This document shows, in pieces, positions 9,292 to 19,900 of a DNA stretch of 64,000 nt (the stretch's first letter is position 1; every line of letters starts with the position of its first letter). Made by a program: the position numbers and the translations under genes. The notes under the pieces were generated by a model. The model was not told the DNA's origin, made no database searches, and saw only the letters and a list, made by a program, of their open reading frames with translations. The DNA is from Bombyx mori (Eukaryota; Arthropoda; Insecta; Lepidoptera; Bombycidae), in contig NC_085121.1 in NCBI RefSeq assembly GCF_030269925.1, positions 8,697,501 through 8,761,500 of the forward strand, read 5' to 3'.

Positions 9292-10893
9292 ATAAACCTT
9301 TAAAGTAGGGACACGACATATTGTTCTATACGTACAATTGCTTAAATAAATAGCACCCACTTTGAAGGTACACACATAAACATATACAGTCAAAATCTGT
9401 TATATCGACATCGAAGGGACTGCTCATACTCAGTCGTAAAAACCGATAGTCGTAACAACCGGTGATGTTTAATGTATATCGTGCAAGTACAAACAAATCG
9501 ATAGGGAATTATTGGAAAAATATATTTACATAATACGCGATTTTTCTTCAATATTACAGTCAAAACCGTTTACTGCGACATCGTTTAATACAACATGCCG
9601 GTTATAATAACCAAAAACAAAGGTCCCAGCTGAATGCCATATGACCGCCTTATTAAAAATATTGCTTTATACGACATTGGTAATAACGACATACCTCATA
9701 AAACGACCACATTTAACTAATATTTCGGAGAATTAGATCTGTTAGAACGACCGGCTAAGCTGTATTGTAAAAAATTTGAATAGGTATCCACATTTGTCTT
9801 CAATGGCTATTAAAATCAGGAAAGAAAACAATAGGATTTAGTTTTCTAATTCTTAGAAACAAAACACGTGCATGCGGTAGAGTCAAAGCCCGCTTCTTCA
9901 TATCTCTTCAGTTAGTTTGTTACTTATCTATACACAAGACGCACCAAAACTTTGTGGAGTTATTCGTGAAACTTTCAAAATGTCGCAAAGAAAAACGTCA
10001 TTTCTTGTGACTTCCTCTCTAAAATCACTTAATTAATAAATATTTAACGAATTTACAATAGTGTTTTACTCACTGCGGAATAAAACTATTTTATTTTAAT
10101 AGTTCCGAAGAGATTTTGTCGGTAGCCTTTTTCCCGAAATATCTAAACAGAATGTCTAAATATGTTTTGATGACATATTTTAAAGAGGTATTTATGATTA
10201 GTGTCATGATGAATAGATTCCGACCGAAAAATGGTGTCCGATATTTCGGATTCAGATATATTATTAAGTGTATAATCTATGTTTCGGATGAGGGCTCCAT
10301 AATGAATTTAAATATATATAGATAATAGTTTTGGGGCATCGACCTTCTTGAGATCCTATAAAATATGTTTTAATTATTATTTTTGTACGTTTTAAGCATG
10401 ATAAAATTAGAAATTTTATATAAGCTATGTTTCGGATGAGGGCTCCATAATGAATTTAAATATATATAGATAATAGTTTTGGGGCATCGACCTTCTTGGG
10501 ATCCTATAAAATATGTTTTAATTATTATTTTTGTACGTTTTAAGCATGATAAAATTAGAAATTTTATATAAGCAATCATATTAAATCGATATCTAAGTCA
10601 ATAAATAATGTACAACCCAAAACAGACGGCCGAACTGACGTGATAATGACATTTGGCGCGCTAAACATGGCGGATTTTCGGCCTCATTAGACGGAGACGG
10701 AGACATTTTCGTATTTTCATGTTTCATTTTATGTACGCACTGAAATACTGTTATATTGTTTTCTTGCGAGTTAAAGTGCTGAGTGAGAACGAGATAGATA
10801 TATGTTTATGTGTGTGCCTTCAAAATGGGTGCTATTTATATAAGCAATTGTACGTATAGAACAATATGTCGTGTCCCTACTATATAGGTCTAT
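9292..10893. mobile_element. 1.6-kb non-autonomous DNA transposon with ~95-bp TIRs and 10-bp TSD (Mutator-like candidate)
   Basis: The terminal inverted repeats are about 95 bp each (9292-9386 and 10799-10893) and share AGTAGGGACACGACATATTG, then a run through GCACCCA and CACACATAAACATAT. The flanks GATCAGAAGC at 9282-9291 and 10894-10903 are identical and match mariner coding sequence, so this is a clean 10-bp target duplication. Long TIRs with 9-11 bp duplications are typical of Mutator-like elements. No transposase frame is present. The interior holds two related direct units (9386 and 9554, CAGTCAAAA..TGTT...CGACATCG) and a 148-bp tandem duplication. Confidence 0.8.
10277..10572 (+). repeat. 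148-bp tandem duplication, two copies
   Basis: 10277-10424 and 10425-10572 are the same unit (TATGTTTCGGATGAGGGCTC onward). The only difference seen is an A/G change in CTTCTTG(A/G)GATCC. The duplication lies inside the long-TIR element. Confidence 0.92.
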
Positions 10894-11504
10894 GATCAGA
10901 AGCCCCAAAATTTCTATAGCAATGGGATCATATCCCTACCTACAAGATGGCAAAAAGTTATCGAAAAAAATACTTACATACTTTAGTTAAATGTAAATAA
11001 ACAATATTAAAAAATGTTGTGAATTTTCTTAAAAAATGGTAAGAAACTTTCTCCCCAACTTATTAATTGAGACTGTACCATTTGCAACGGTGGCACTACC
11101 CTAATTGATCCTTTCGCGATAGACACTTTTACCACAGTTTAAAATTGTGCTCCTTAGCTATACCTACCTGCATAATACGTACATTGATGAAATGAAATGG
11201 AAGGATTTATTGTCATTAAAATTTAGTACTTTTGGAAAGACAACGTCCAGCAACTTGTTTTTTTTTCCCAAACATGACCATTCTCATAGATGCTAGCCAA
11301 TCGATACGCCACCATCATTGCACATTGAAACCTGAATATATGGTGAACCTTAAAAAATCAATTCACACAGCTTTGGCCATTGCTTTCCCCAAAAATTTCT
11401 AGCTATATAGGCTTGTGTAACTCGTTCCGATACTGCTCCCTTATGGTGGAACGAGCCCGCTTACTTCTGTGTAGTGGTTTCTTTCTACAGTTCAAATAAC
11501 TCCT

Positions 11505-11657
11505 GTGTGCTTAGTGCGAGTTTTTTTACGTTCTCGATAGCGTAAAAGTTAGCTCATATTTGTATGGAATGGGATCGTTTGCCTACTTTTGCCGTTAGGG
11601 GCGCTGTTCTAACTGCATACAAAATTATTATAGTTAAAAAACTCGCACTGAGCACAC
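11505..11657. mobile_element. short MITE with ~20-bp terminal inverted repeats
   Basis: About 153 bp with ends GTGTGCTTAGTGCGAGTTTT and AAAACTCGCACTGAGCACAC. The internal sequence has GTTCTCGATAGCGTAAAAGT. A fragment of the same family lies at 37374-37436. Confidence 0.7.
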
Positions 11658-11847
11658 GGCTCCCCGCACTGATTAGGTAGGTCTGAATATTGTTAGCACC
11701 CTAGGAAAATTCAATTTTTGTTAATATAATTTAGAAAAGGTGTCACAATAGGAGAACTTGCAAGGAAATTTGAACCTAATTTGATGTGTAAAACCTAGAG
11801 AAAATAAATTATTTTTACAATTAAATTGTGCATGAAAAAAAGTGAAC

Positions 11848-11853
11848 TTTATT
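11848..11853 (-). terminator. candidate polyadenylation signal for FANCD2
   Basis: AATAAA on the minus strand about 300 bp after the FANCD2 stop. It is the only clear one I noticed in this interval. Use is inferred from position alone. Confidence 0.35.
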
Positions 11854-12150
11854 TGTCACTTTAATTGTTATTTAAACCCCAAAGCTGAATGAAATATGAA
11901 GAAATTGAAACGTTAATGGAAAACATTTCATTTTGCGTTCAGCGACTTTCTAATTTTGTCTTAAATGCCACTCTCTTCAAATCGAGATCAAGTCAACGTG
12001 ATGCGCGACCACCTCAAAAACGCATATCTGTAACTTTCACAAGTATGTTTAAATCTACATAGCTACTTGCGATAGTATAAAATGTTACAAAAAAACAAAA
12101 AGGGGCGAAATAGGCTTATCCAATAAAATTTATAGTATAACATATTTAAA

Positions 12151-15100
12151 CTAGATAATATCACTTAAACTCTTAGATTCAGGGTTTAAAAGCTCATCAT
12201 CAATGTTGTCACAATCATCATCATCAGACAATAATTGTTCGTCGCCGTCCTCGAGGGATTCTTCTTCATCAATACTTTCTTGAGAAGCAATTACTTCTCC
12301 ATGAATATCTTTATTTTTGAGATTTCCCATCCAAAATGCTTCTGAACAGTTATTGGCTGCAAGAGCCGCTTTCACTTGATAGATAAGAGTTTCTAGTATT
12401 TTTTTTACAAAAGGTACCTTGTTTAATAAAGCTTTATTTTTCTTCAGTCTAGAATGACAACAAAGAGAATGTAGAAACCGAGTAGACTGTTGCAGGATTT
12501 TTAAAATTTGCAATACTTCATCTGTTTGATTTTTAAATTCTAATTTTAAAATTGGGATTCCTTGTAAAGTAAACAGTCTTAAAATTGGCATCGAATTTTT
12601 AAAGAACGCTGTTAAACTATTGCTCTTTTGAGTTTTTACAATTTCAGTCATAGATTTTAAAATGTCGGCTATATCTCTCCATAGCACTAAATGTTCTGCA
12701 TTTGTCATACCTTTATCCAAACGCCTTTTTGCTGCTTCAAAAACGGCAGTTCCCAAGTTTCTAAATATTATTGGAAAATTGACTTTGTTAATGCATTTTA
12801 AGCCACGTAACGTATCATTTTTGCTTTCTAGTAACTTTATATCATGTGCTAATTCAAGACTCATTGTTTTGAGATCAAGAATTTCATTATTTATAAAATA
12901 GATCGAAGCCAAAAAGTCTATGTTTTGGTTGAAAGTTAACCCTTTCTCTGGTACTCCATCAAGTGTTTTCCATGATTGCGATAAAAAGTTGTGTGACAAT
13001 TCTTTAACAATTTGGAGCATATTCTGATTATTCGAATGAGTTTGGATAGAATTCAACAATTCCACTAGTGAAACTGCTGTTGATAGCTGCAGGCAATATT
13101 TTTTGTGATATTTAAACACATTAGCAACATTAAGTAATATATCCTTCAGAGGTGCTTTGTCATTGTTTGAATTAACAACTTTTTTTAAGGAAGTTTTTAA
13201 TAATGCATTATGATGGTTTTTAAATCCAATCCATCTAAAATGTGTAGTGAGCATTTTATAGATTTGTTCTAAGCCTGTGATATAATTTATAAGTTCTGGT
13301 GTATAAATTATTTCGTTATCATTAGATTGATTTTCAAGTATATTGTTTTGAAGATATTTTGTAATAGTCTCTAAATGTGCCATTGCTATGGGTAGTATTT
13401 CATTTACTTTTTCTGCATATTCTAGAGCTTTTTTAGGATCATATGCAAAACTCTCCTGTTTACACAAAAATGTGTTCTTTTTAATTTTTGATAACATTGT
13501 CCTTTGCAAAATGTCATTGCCACATTTTAAAACAAAATTGGTTAATTTTATATTGTAATCCTTGTCAAATGATTGAGATTTGAGTAACAATAGAATATTT
13601 ATATTAATTTGTCGAAACGAGATACTATTCAATGTATCTAATCTGCTTTTGACAGATGTAGGTAACTGAGTTGCTTGAGATCTCAGTGTTTCTACAACGA
13701 TATCAGGGCATTTTTTTTGTTTTGAAGTTGTTGGTGGGTAATTGGATGATTTTGTAATTTTTCTTGACTTAAAATCACTTGTATACTTCTTGATATGTAA
13801 TAGGGAGGTTGGAGATTTGTATATTAAATTCTTACATTTTGAAATTATTTCAGTTATGTTTAATTGTAACTCTTCTATGTTTAAAACTCTTTTTAAAGTT
13901 TTTGTTTTTAGTGAATCATTACTTTGAATTGAAAAAGCGTTCACAAGCTCTATAAACCAATTAACAGAATAAATTAAGCAGTCTAGTATACTGCTCACTA
14001 AAGACTGATCTAGGTCTTCAATGTTGTCAATATCAAATTTTGGCATAATAATTGGACATCCCAGTAAGGCATCTATACTTGATAAATCACCATTATTTTG
14101 CTTGAAATGTAAAGACTGTACTAGTTGAAATAAAGGTGATAATATATTCATACTGATTTCTGCATCATGTTGGAGTGTTATACCTGCTATATTTATAGCA
14201 ATTACTTCATTGTCATCATTCAATCCATACTCCATAATTAATTTTATTCCTGTAATTATTTCATTTTCTATTCGGTCCACAATAAAATTTTGAATCCAAT
14301 CATTAGTGGCTGCATTAGTTATCCAGGACAAAAAATGTGGGTTTATATAATCTGCCATTGATATTATCTGAGATAATTCATCATAGAAAAAAGCAATCAT
14401 ATCTGAAAACTGTTTTATGCTTTGGCTAATAAGTTCTATTATTTGTGCTGCTTCTTTTAGATTTCCTTCAGGCAAATGACATATTGCATTAGAATTTTTA
14501 GTATGCGACTGTTCCTCAAGATTTTCCAAAGTTTGTTCAATCATTAAATATTTTACAGCATGGACACCAGCAAGAATACCCTGAACTTTAATTTTCGGAT
14601 TAGAGCTACTTAACTCTTTTCTTATAATCATATGCATATCATCTTTAATGAATGAATTTTCTATACCATAAGCTAAACCACATAATAAGTTCATTGTGGC
14701 TCTTACTTCTGCTAAATCCATATCATCCATTCTATCCAATAATGATAATATTTGTAGACTTTGGTGTTTTAATAATGACTTATTTATGTTAAATACATAA
14801 TTTAATGTTGTCAATATACTAGAAACACATTGTTTTGAATTCAAACCATGTTGAAGGAGTTCTGCTATAATTGTTGGATGACAGTCTTCAAGTTCTTTAA
14901 ACATCAATACATAAATATGAGATGAAAATAATTCCATCTCCATTTCACCATTTGATTTTAAAAATGCCTTTGCTAGGTCTGTTAAATTTTTTAAATATTC
15001 TCTTAATATTGGTTTATACCTGTCAAATACTTCATCCACTAAGTCATTTCTTAAAACATCAGATTTCACGTGTTTTTTTATTAAACTTTCAACTTGCTTC

Positions 15101-16173
15101 TGCCTATCTTCAGATGTAGAATATAAAATCAAAAGAATTATGAAGTCTATAGACTTATGTTCAATACTAGTTTTGCATTGAGAAATAACCTTTAACCAAG
15201 TATTTGCCACCAGCTTCGAAGCGATCATAGTGCTCCTGATAGCAGCAGCAGTAAGAACTTGACTAGATGCAATATCTTCACTACTCATAGTTAATGTTGA
15301 CCATCCCAAAGCTTTTCTCAAGCCATCTATTGCTGCCAAGCATCCATTTTCATTCAACCTGCTAGGCATTAATAGAAATTTTATAAAATTAGGGAAGTAA
15401 TTACACTTTGTCAGACTCTTCAGAATATTAAGGGATTGTTTTTGTAAATGATCTTGCTCTTCATCTGAGAGGTTTAGATATATCAAGCAATCTAATATGG
15501 CAGGAATAAGGTCATGATCTTCATTTAATATTCTGCTGATTTCCATTGCTATATTATTATGTTGTTGATCTCCAATTATATCAGGTATTGCTGTAATTAT
15601 TTTTAATCGAACCATCTTTTCAGATGTTATTTCCAAAAGGTTAATTAAGTTCATAGCCATTTTTTCACTGTCTACTATGTGGTCCAGACTTGAAAAGCAT
15701 TTTAATATTATTTGTATCCATTGCTCTAAGCTTGATTGAGTTGCTTGATCAGTTGCTTTCTCAAATATATAATCACATAGTTTAGGTTGTAAAATAGGAA
15801 CACTCAGTAATATTTTGATGACACTGTCATTACTGGGTTGTTCTTCAGAATTGTCCTTTATTCTGAATACGATATTTGGGAAAAGATAATGTTTGAAAAT
15901 ATCCATATCCTGACATCTTATCTGCAAATTTTCAAATAGTTCTCCAACGTTTCGAGGGTAATCGAAATGACTTTCTAAATTCTTTTTAATGTTTCTTATT
16001 ATTTGAATTGACTCACGAGAAGCGCAATTTTTTTCTGGGGGGTCTTTCAGCGTAAGTCCACTATCTCTTAAACAAATATATAGATAGTTGTCCTTGTTTT
16101 CTTTTCTTGCCCTTTTGTTTGGGCTAACATAACTAACTTGCGATAATTGCGATTTATTTTTTTTGGGACCCAT
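12151..16173 (-). CDS. FANCD2: Fanconi anemia group D2 protein (FANCD2), single open frame
   Basis: A nuclear helical-repeat protein of the Fanconi pathway. With FANCI it clamps DNA and is monoubiquitinated during interstrand crosslink repair. The 1340-residue frame is close to the family size (human about 1450). Diagnostic stretches are AIPDIIGDQQHN (195-206), IQ/IKDDMHMIIRKELSSS (509-524), SSIDALLGCP in the middle, and EAFWMGNLKNKD (1278-1289), followed by an acidic tail as in vertebrates. Lysines 527 and 529 (PKIKVQG) fall where the family's monoubiquitinated lysine lies, just after the DDMH block. The N terminus MGPKKNKSQLSQ with NKRARKE looks like a nuclear localisation signal. The frame contains no intron, which is unusual beside the heavily split neighbours. 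Confidence 0.95.
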   Translation of the reverse strand: MGPKKNKSQLSQVSYVSPNKRARKENKDNYLYICLRDSGLTLKDPPEKNCASRESIQIIRNIKKNLESHFDYPRNVGELFENLQIRCQDMDIFKHYLFPNIVFRIKDNSEEQPSNDSVIKILLSVPILQPKLCDYIFEKATDQATQSSLEQWIQIILKCFSSLDHIVDSEKMAMNLINLLEITSEKMVRLKIITAIPDIIGDQQHNNIAMEISRILNEDHDLIPAILDCLIYLNLSDEEQDHLQKQSLNILKSLTKCNYFPNFIKFLLMPSRLNENGCLAAIDGLRKALGWSTLTMSSEDIASSQVLTAAAIRSTMIASKLVANTWLKVISQCKTSIEHKSIDFIILLILYSTSEDRQKQVESLIKKHVKSDVLRNDLVDEVFDRYKPILREYLKNLTDLAKAFLKSNGEMEMELFSSHIYVLMFKELEDCHPTIIAELLQHGLNSKQCVSSILTTLNYVFNINKSLLKHQSLQILSLLDRMDDMDLAEVRATMNLLCGLAYGIENSFIKDDMHMIIRKELSSSNPKIKVQGILAGVHAVKYLMIEQTLENLEEQSHTKNSNAICHLPEGNLKEAAQIIELISQSIKQFSDMIAFFYDELSQIISMADYINPHFLSWITNAATNDWIQNFIVDRIENEIITGIKLIMEYGLNDDNEVIAINIAGITLQHDAEISMNILSPLFQLVQSLHFKQNNGDLSSIDALLGCPIIMPKFDIDNIEDLDQSLVSSILDCLIYSVNWFIELVNAFSIQSNDSLKTKTLKRVLNIEELQLNITEIISKCKNLIYKSPTSLLHIKKYTSDFKSRKITKSSNYPPTTSKQKKCPDIVVETLRSQATQLPTSVKSRLDTLNSISFRQININILLLLKSQSFDKDYNIKLTNFVLKCGNDILQRTMLSKIKKNTFLCKQESFAYDPKKALEYAEKVNEILPIAMAHLETITKYLQNNILENQSNDNEIIYTPELINYITGLEQIYKMLTTHFRWIGFKNHHNALLKTSLKKVVNSNNDKAPLKDILLNVANVFKYHKKYCLQLSTAVSLVELLNSIQTHSNNQNMLQIVKELSHNFLSQSWKTLDGVPEKGLTFNQNIDFLASIYFINNEILDLKTMSLELAHDIKLLESKNDTLRGLKCINKVNFPIIFRNLGTAVFEAAKRRLDKGMTNAEHLVLWRDIADILKSMTEIVKTQKSNSLTAFFKNSMPILRLFTLQGIPILKLEFKNQTDEVLQILKILQQSTRFLHSLCCHSRLKKNKALLNKVPFVKKILETLIYQVKAALAANNCSEAFWMGNLKNKDIHGEVIASQESIDEEESLEDGDEQLLSDDDDCDNIDDELLNPESKSLSDII

Positions 16174-16265
16174 TATTTAGTTTTGGACGTAAATTTATCA
16201 AAACAAATATGTACGGTACCAACAATTTAAACAAAGTAACAAAAAATAGTATTTTTTATAGGGAT

Positions 16266-16724
16266 TTTATGACCTGGTAACTAAGACCTTTAGGTCATGC
16301 CTTATGAAAAATGATATTAAGGAGTGAAATAAAATGAAGATAATTAATTTGAGACATTAATCAACTGGGGTGCATTTAAATGAAACGAGATGAGTGAAGT
16401 TGTGTGATTTGTTTTATTTTGTCTAATTAGCGTTTCTTCAGGTTTAAATGTGTAATAACAGTAGTTTATTAACTGTTTAGTATCTGTGAAAGTGCACAAA
16501 TGTGGTAAAAGAAACAAAGCCGCTGAACGTAACTTTTTTTTTTGGAAGATAACTTCTCGGTTTCTTCCAAAAAGTCTCAGTAAATGACCACCATTTTACT
16601 GAAATTATACTTCATCCCATATCATCTCATCTCATTTTATAATATCATTTTCATTAAAAAAGTTACGTATCATTAAAATTAAAATAAGACTTGACCTAAA
16701 GATCTCAGTTACCACGTCATAATA
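16266..16724. repeat. R3-family repeat in foldback arrangement
   Basis: The left arm (16266-16385) reads ATGACCTGGTAACTAAGACC and onward. The right part (16395-16724) ends with the imperfect reverse complement (GACCTAAAGATCTCAGTTACC). The right part also carries the R3 body words GTTGTGTGATTTGTTTTATT and GTGAAAGTGCACAAATGTGG. It lies in the 780-bp space between the divergently transcribed FANCD2 and nicastrin genes. Confidence 0.65.
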
Positions 16725-16955
16725 TTTCTTTAAAAAAATATATATATATTTCCGAAACAAGTGAATGAAAGAGACGATCCATAATAATTGAAAACCTAAT
16801 ATTTTTAAAATTAGCTTACCAGGTCCACCTAAAAAAGGAATAAAAACCTGTAACATTCTCATTTTCTGAGCGTATTACAATTATATCAGCTACTTAGTAT
16901 GAAATCGTGTTGATCAAAGGAAAGTGAATGTGACTGAAGTGTTAATCTAAGCAGA

Positions 16956-19900
16956 ATGTCTTTGAAACATATATATTTGTTAGTTACCATAATCTTACTC
17001 ATATTTAAAGGTAACGTGATTTTTTTATGCTTAGCATTAATGCATTACTGATAAAAACCGAAAATAAGTTAAACGTCATGCTTTTTGAATGACAACATAG
17101 AATCATTCATTTTTAGTAAATAAATAAAAGCAACATACAATTGCAAACAATCGAAATAATCATAAAATGACCCTATATTATTAAGATATTGGTGGCATAC
17201 CATAACACAAAAAGAATTTTCCAAACTACATTTTGAAAATTTAGCAGAAATCTTGTCAAAGAATTCAAAATTAAAATTTTGCTACAGTTTTATATATCTA
17301 CCTCATATAAATTAATACCAATCAAGTCGCAGCTTGTAGCTTGTTCTGTTCTGTTTCTGTTGATAGTACCATGACAGAAACTCTCTTGAATCATTAATAA
17401 CAACTATAAAAGTATTTTACTTAATAGAAATTCACAAAAATCTGAGACAACAAAAAAAAGAAAAGTTATGCATTAGAATATATCTACTTTATTTTCATAA
17501 ACTTACAGGTTATAGTTGCGAAAGGCTACATGAACTGATATATTCCTCTATTGAAGGCAGTGCAGCCTGTTTTAGGCGGCTCAATGGCACACATCAAACT
17601 GGTTGCTCTAGTAAGTGAAACATTTTGTGAAGGATTAAGTTATCAAACATTACAAATAGCATATTGCAAAAACATTTTGGAAGTTTTTAAATGGAATATC
17701 ACTTCCAATTTTAAGAATATAATATACAATTCTCATCAAAATAATTTTGAATTCATGCCATATTATTATTATTTCCATCCATTAGAATCTCAAGGCTGGA
17801 TCCTTACTTTTGTAAAAACCTGATTAATGTGTAGTTTTTTAGTTGGGATCTAGACCGGATGGTCAGATGATGATGATGATGAGATACATTACATACAGTA
17901 CTACTACAACTACTACAGTACATATTACAGAAAAAATACAGTGAATGCAGCAATAAATCAATGGTTATAGATAATATGATTGCACTTGATTGAATAAATA
18001 AATAGAACAAATCAAATATTTGCAGAAATTTCAATTTGAGAAAAATGAATAAAGTCCATAGGGAATATGATTTGTAATGTTTATCTTTCAAATGTGCAAT
18101 ATAATAGCTACTCCAACCTTCATCCCAAAATCCATGATTGCTTTGGATGCAGCTGTAGGTAATGTTATCAAACTAGATACTTTAAATTTCAACTCTATCT
18201 TAAGCTTTAACAGGGTATCCCTAATTTTCATCTAGTAAAAGATAGTTAAATAAATATTCAAAAGATTTCAAATGGTTTTACAATTATTATTTCTTTTCAA
18301 TTGTTCTGTCTCACCAGAGAAATATGCACTTCAACAATATATTCATATTTACCTGTTTTTACAACATTGCTTGCGGCACTTTTTATATACATACCTTAAT
18401 ATAAATATGCATTTCCGAGTTACTACTTAAGCCTATTTGGATGAAGTCACTGCACAGCTAGTATTTTATAAGTAATTTAAAACAAAAACTTGTCATTATT
18501 GCAGCATCAGATAAAGGTGCAGTTGGAGTTGTACATTTTGTTCAAGATCATGATGATGTTTTGTGGCTTGCCACTAATGCATCTGCAGGCCCATATATGG
18601 CTGTTGTCAGCACATCAAAATTTGGCCTAGTAGAGTTTCTCATAGATCATCCAACAAATATTGCAGGAGTACTTACATATGAAAATGCTTCTGATATGTA
18701 AGTAGAAGGAATTTATTTTCATATGTAAAAATGAATATGAGATATTAATACAATTACAACTAGAATATATAGATGAACACCAGCCCATCTTTTGACTGGG
18801 GTGTAATAAATGTGGACTAATTTATTGGAGAATGGCCAGCAGTATGCTCTAAGCATTAAACCAGTGTATTATAATACAGTCGTCAATTAACATTTACTGC
18901 CTTTGCTGGTAGTAAGGTGTATTGTAAGCCCACATGGGTAGGGACTATTATCTTGCTTATTTCTGCTCTCAACTGGTCACACATTTGGGGTTTAAGGAAC
19001 AACTGTTGATACTTTGTAAAAATTTTAACAGATTTTCATGTAGTCTTCATTGGCAACCAAATTTATTTGTAGAAGAATATGAGAAGATATATTAGAGAAA
19101 GTTATTAATGATAATGATTAAAGATATTTGGAATTAAATTTATAGAAATGTTAGATGTTTACACAACACAGATAATTATCAATACAAAAGTGTAGACAAA
19201 GTTGTGTGTTATGTTTTTATGCCTAAATTAAATCGTTTCGAGGAAATTTTGTATAGAAATAGTTTCAATCATGGATTACCTTTCCCATTTGTATCGTTAA
19301 ACTTTCCCACTGCTAAGACTGGGTCTCCGTTCACATGATATAAAGAGTAATCCGTGTGGGAGAAAAGGCGGGGGGATTATATTAATATCGAATTTAAACC
19401 TTTGTTATAGCCCCTCATTTTTTACACATGACACAAGATGTCCAAATGAGTTTTCATCAGCAGATGGAAACCAGTGTTCATCTTCAAAGGAAGGTGGTGT
19501 TGTGTGGAATGAAAAAGGCACAGGTTTATTAAAGAGAGAAATACCATTTCCAATATTTTTCATACCAGAATCAAGATATGAAGAAATTGAAAAAATCAGT
19601 CATTGTTTCGGAAGGTAAGTTTTAGGGTTTTTCATAAACCCAAAAAAAGATTTACTTCTGATGAAATACATTTATGTTGTTAGTGTTATGCTTAGAAAAA
19701 GTTGAAATATTTGAAGACATAATATCACTATGTTAAATTCCACCATATAGACATTAAAGTCCTGAAATTTTTACCATTCACCACGGGTGTCCTAGTTTCA
19801 AATTCCTGATATTTGTCTATATCTGTTTGTTTGAGATTAGGATTGAAAAACACGTGACTTACAAACTGGCATAAATTTGATCAGGTCACAACAAGATAAG

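Larger units (their letters stand above)
8540..11063 (+). pseudogene. mariner transposase pseudogene, interrupted by another transposon
   Basis: Remains of a Tc1/mariner DNA transposon. In-frame stretches include ITGDEKWITYD (about 8800), VVFHHDNARP (about 9080) and HPPYSPDLAPSD (about 9160). The spacing from the HDN aspartate to the LAPSD aspartate is 34 residues, the DD34D signature of mariner. An N-terminal helix-turn-helix-like part is visible from 8544. Frameshifts near 8700 and 8955 break the frame. The last part (SLPTRWQKVIEKNT-like, 10930-10975) and a decayed 3' terminal repeat (about 11040-11063) lie beyond the insertion at 9292-10893. The 5' terminal repeat was not found. Confidence 0.85.

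Noticed and set aside
17551..17823. 90-residue frame starting MKAVQPVLGG
   Set aside because: It is an out-of-phase reading through nicastrin exon 2 and the intron; the true phase gives CERLHELIYSSIEGSAACFRRLNG.
17864..17885. GAT/ATG trinucleotide run as a functional repeat
   Set aside because: A short simple-sequence tract in an intron with no other signal.
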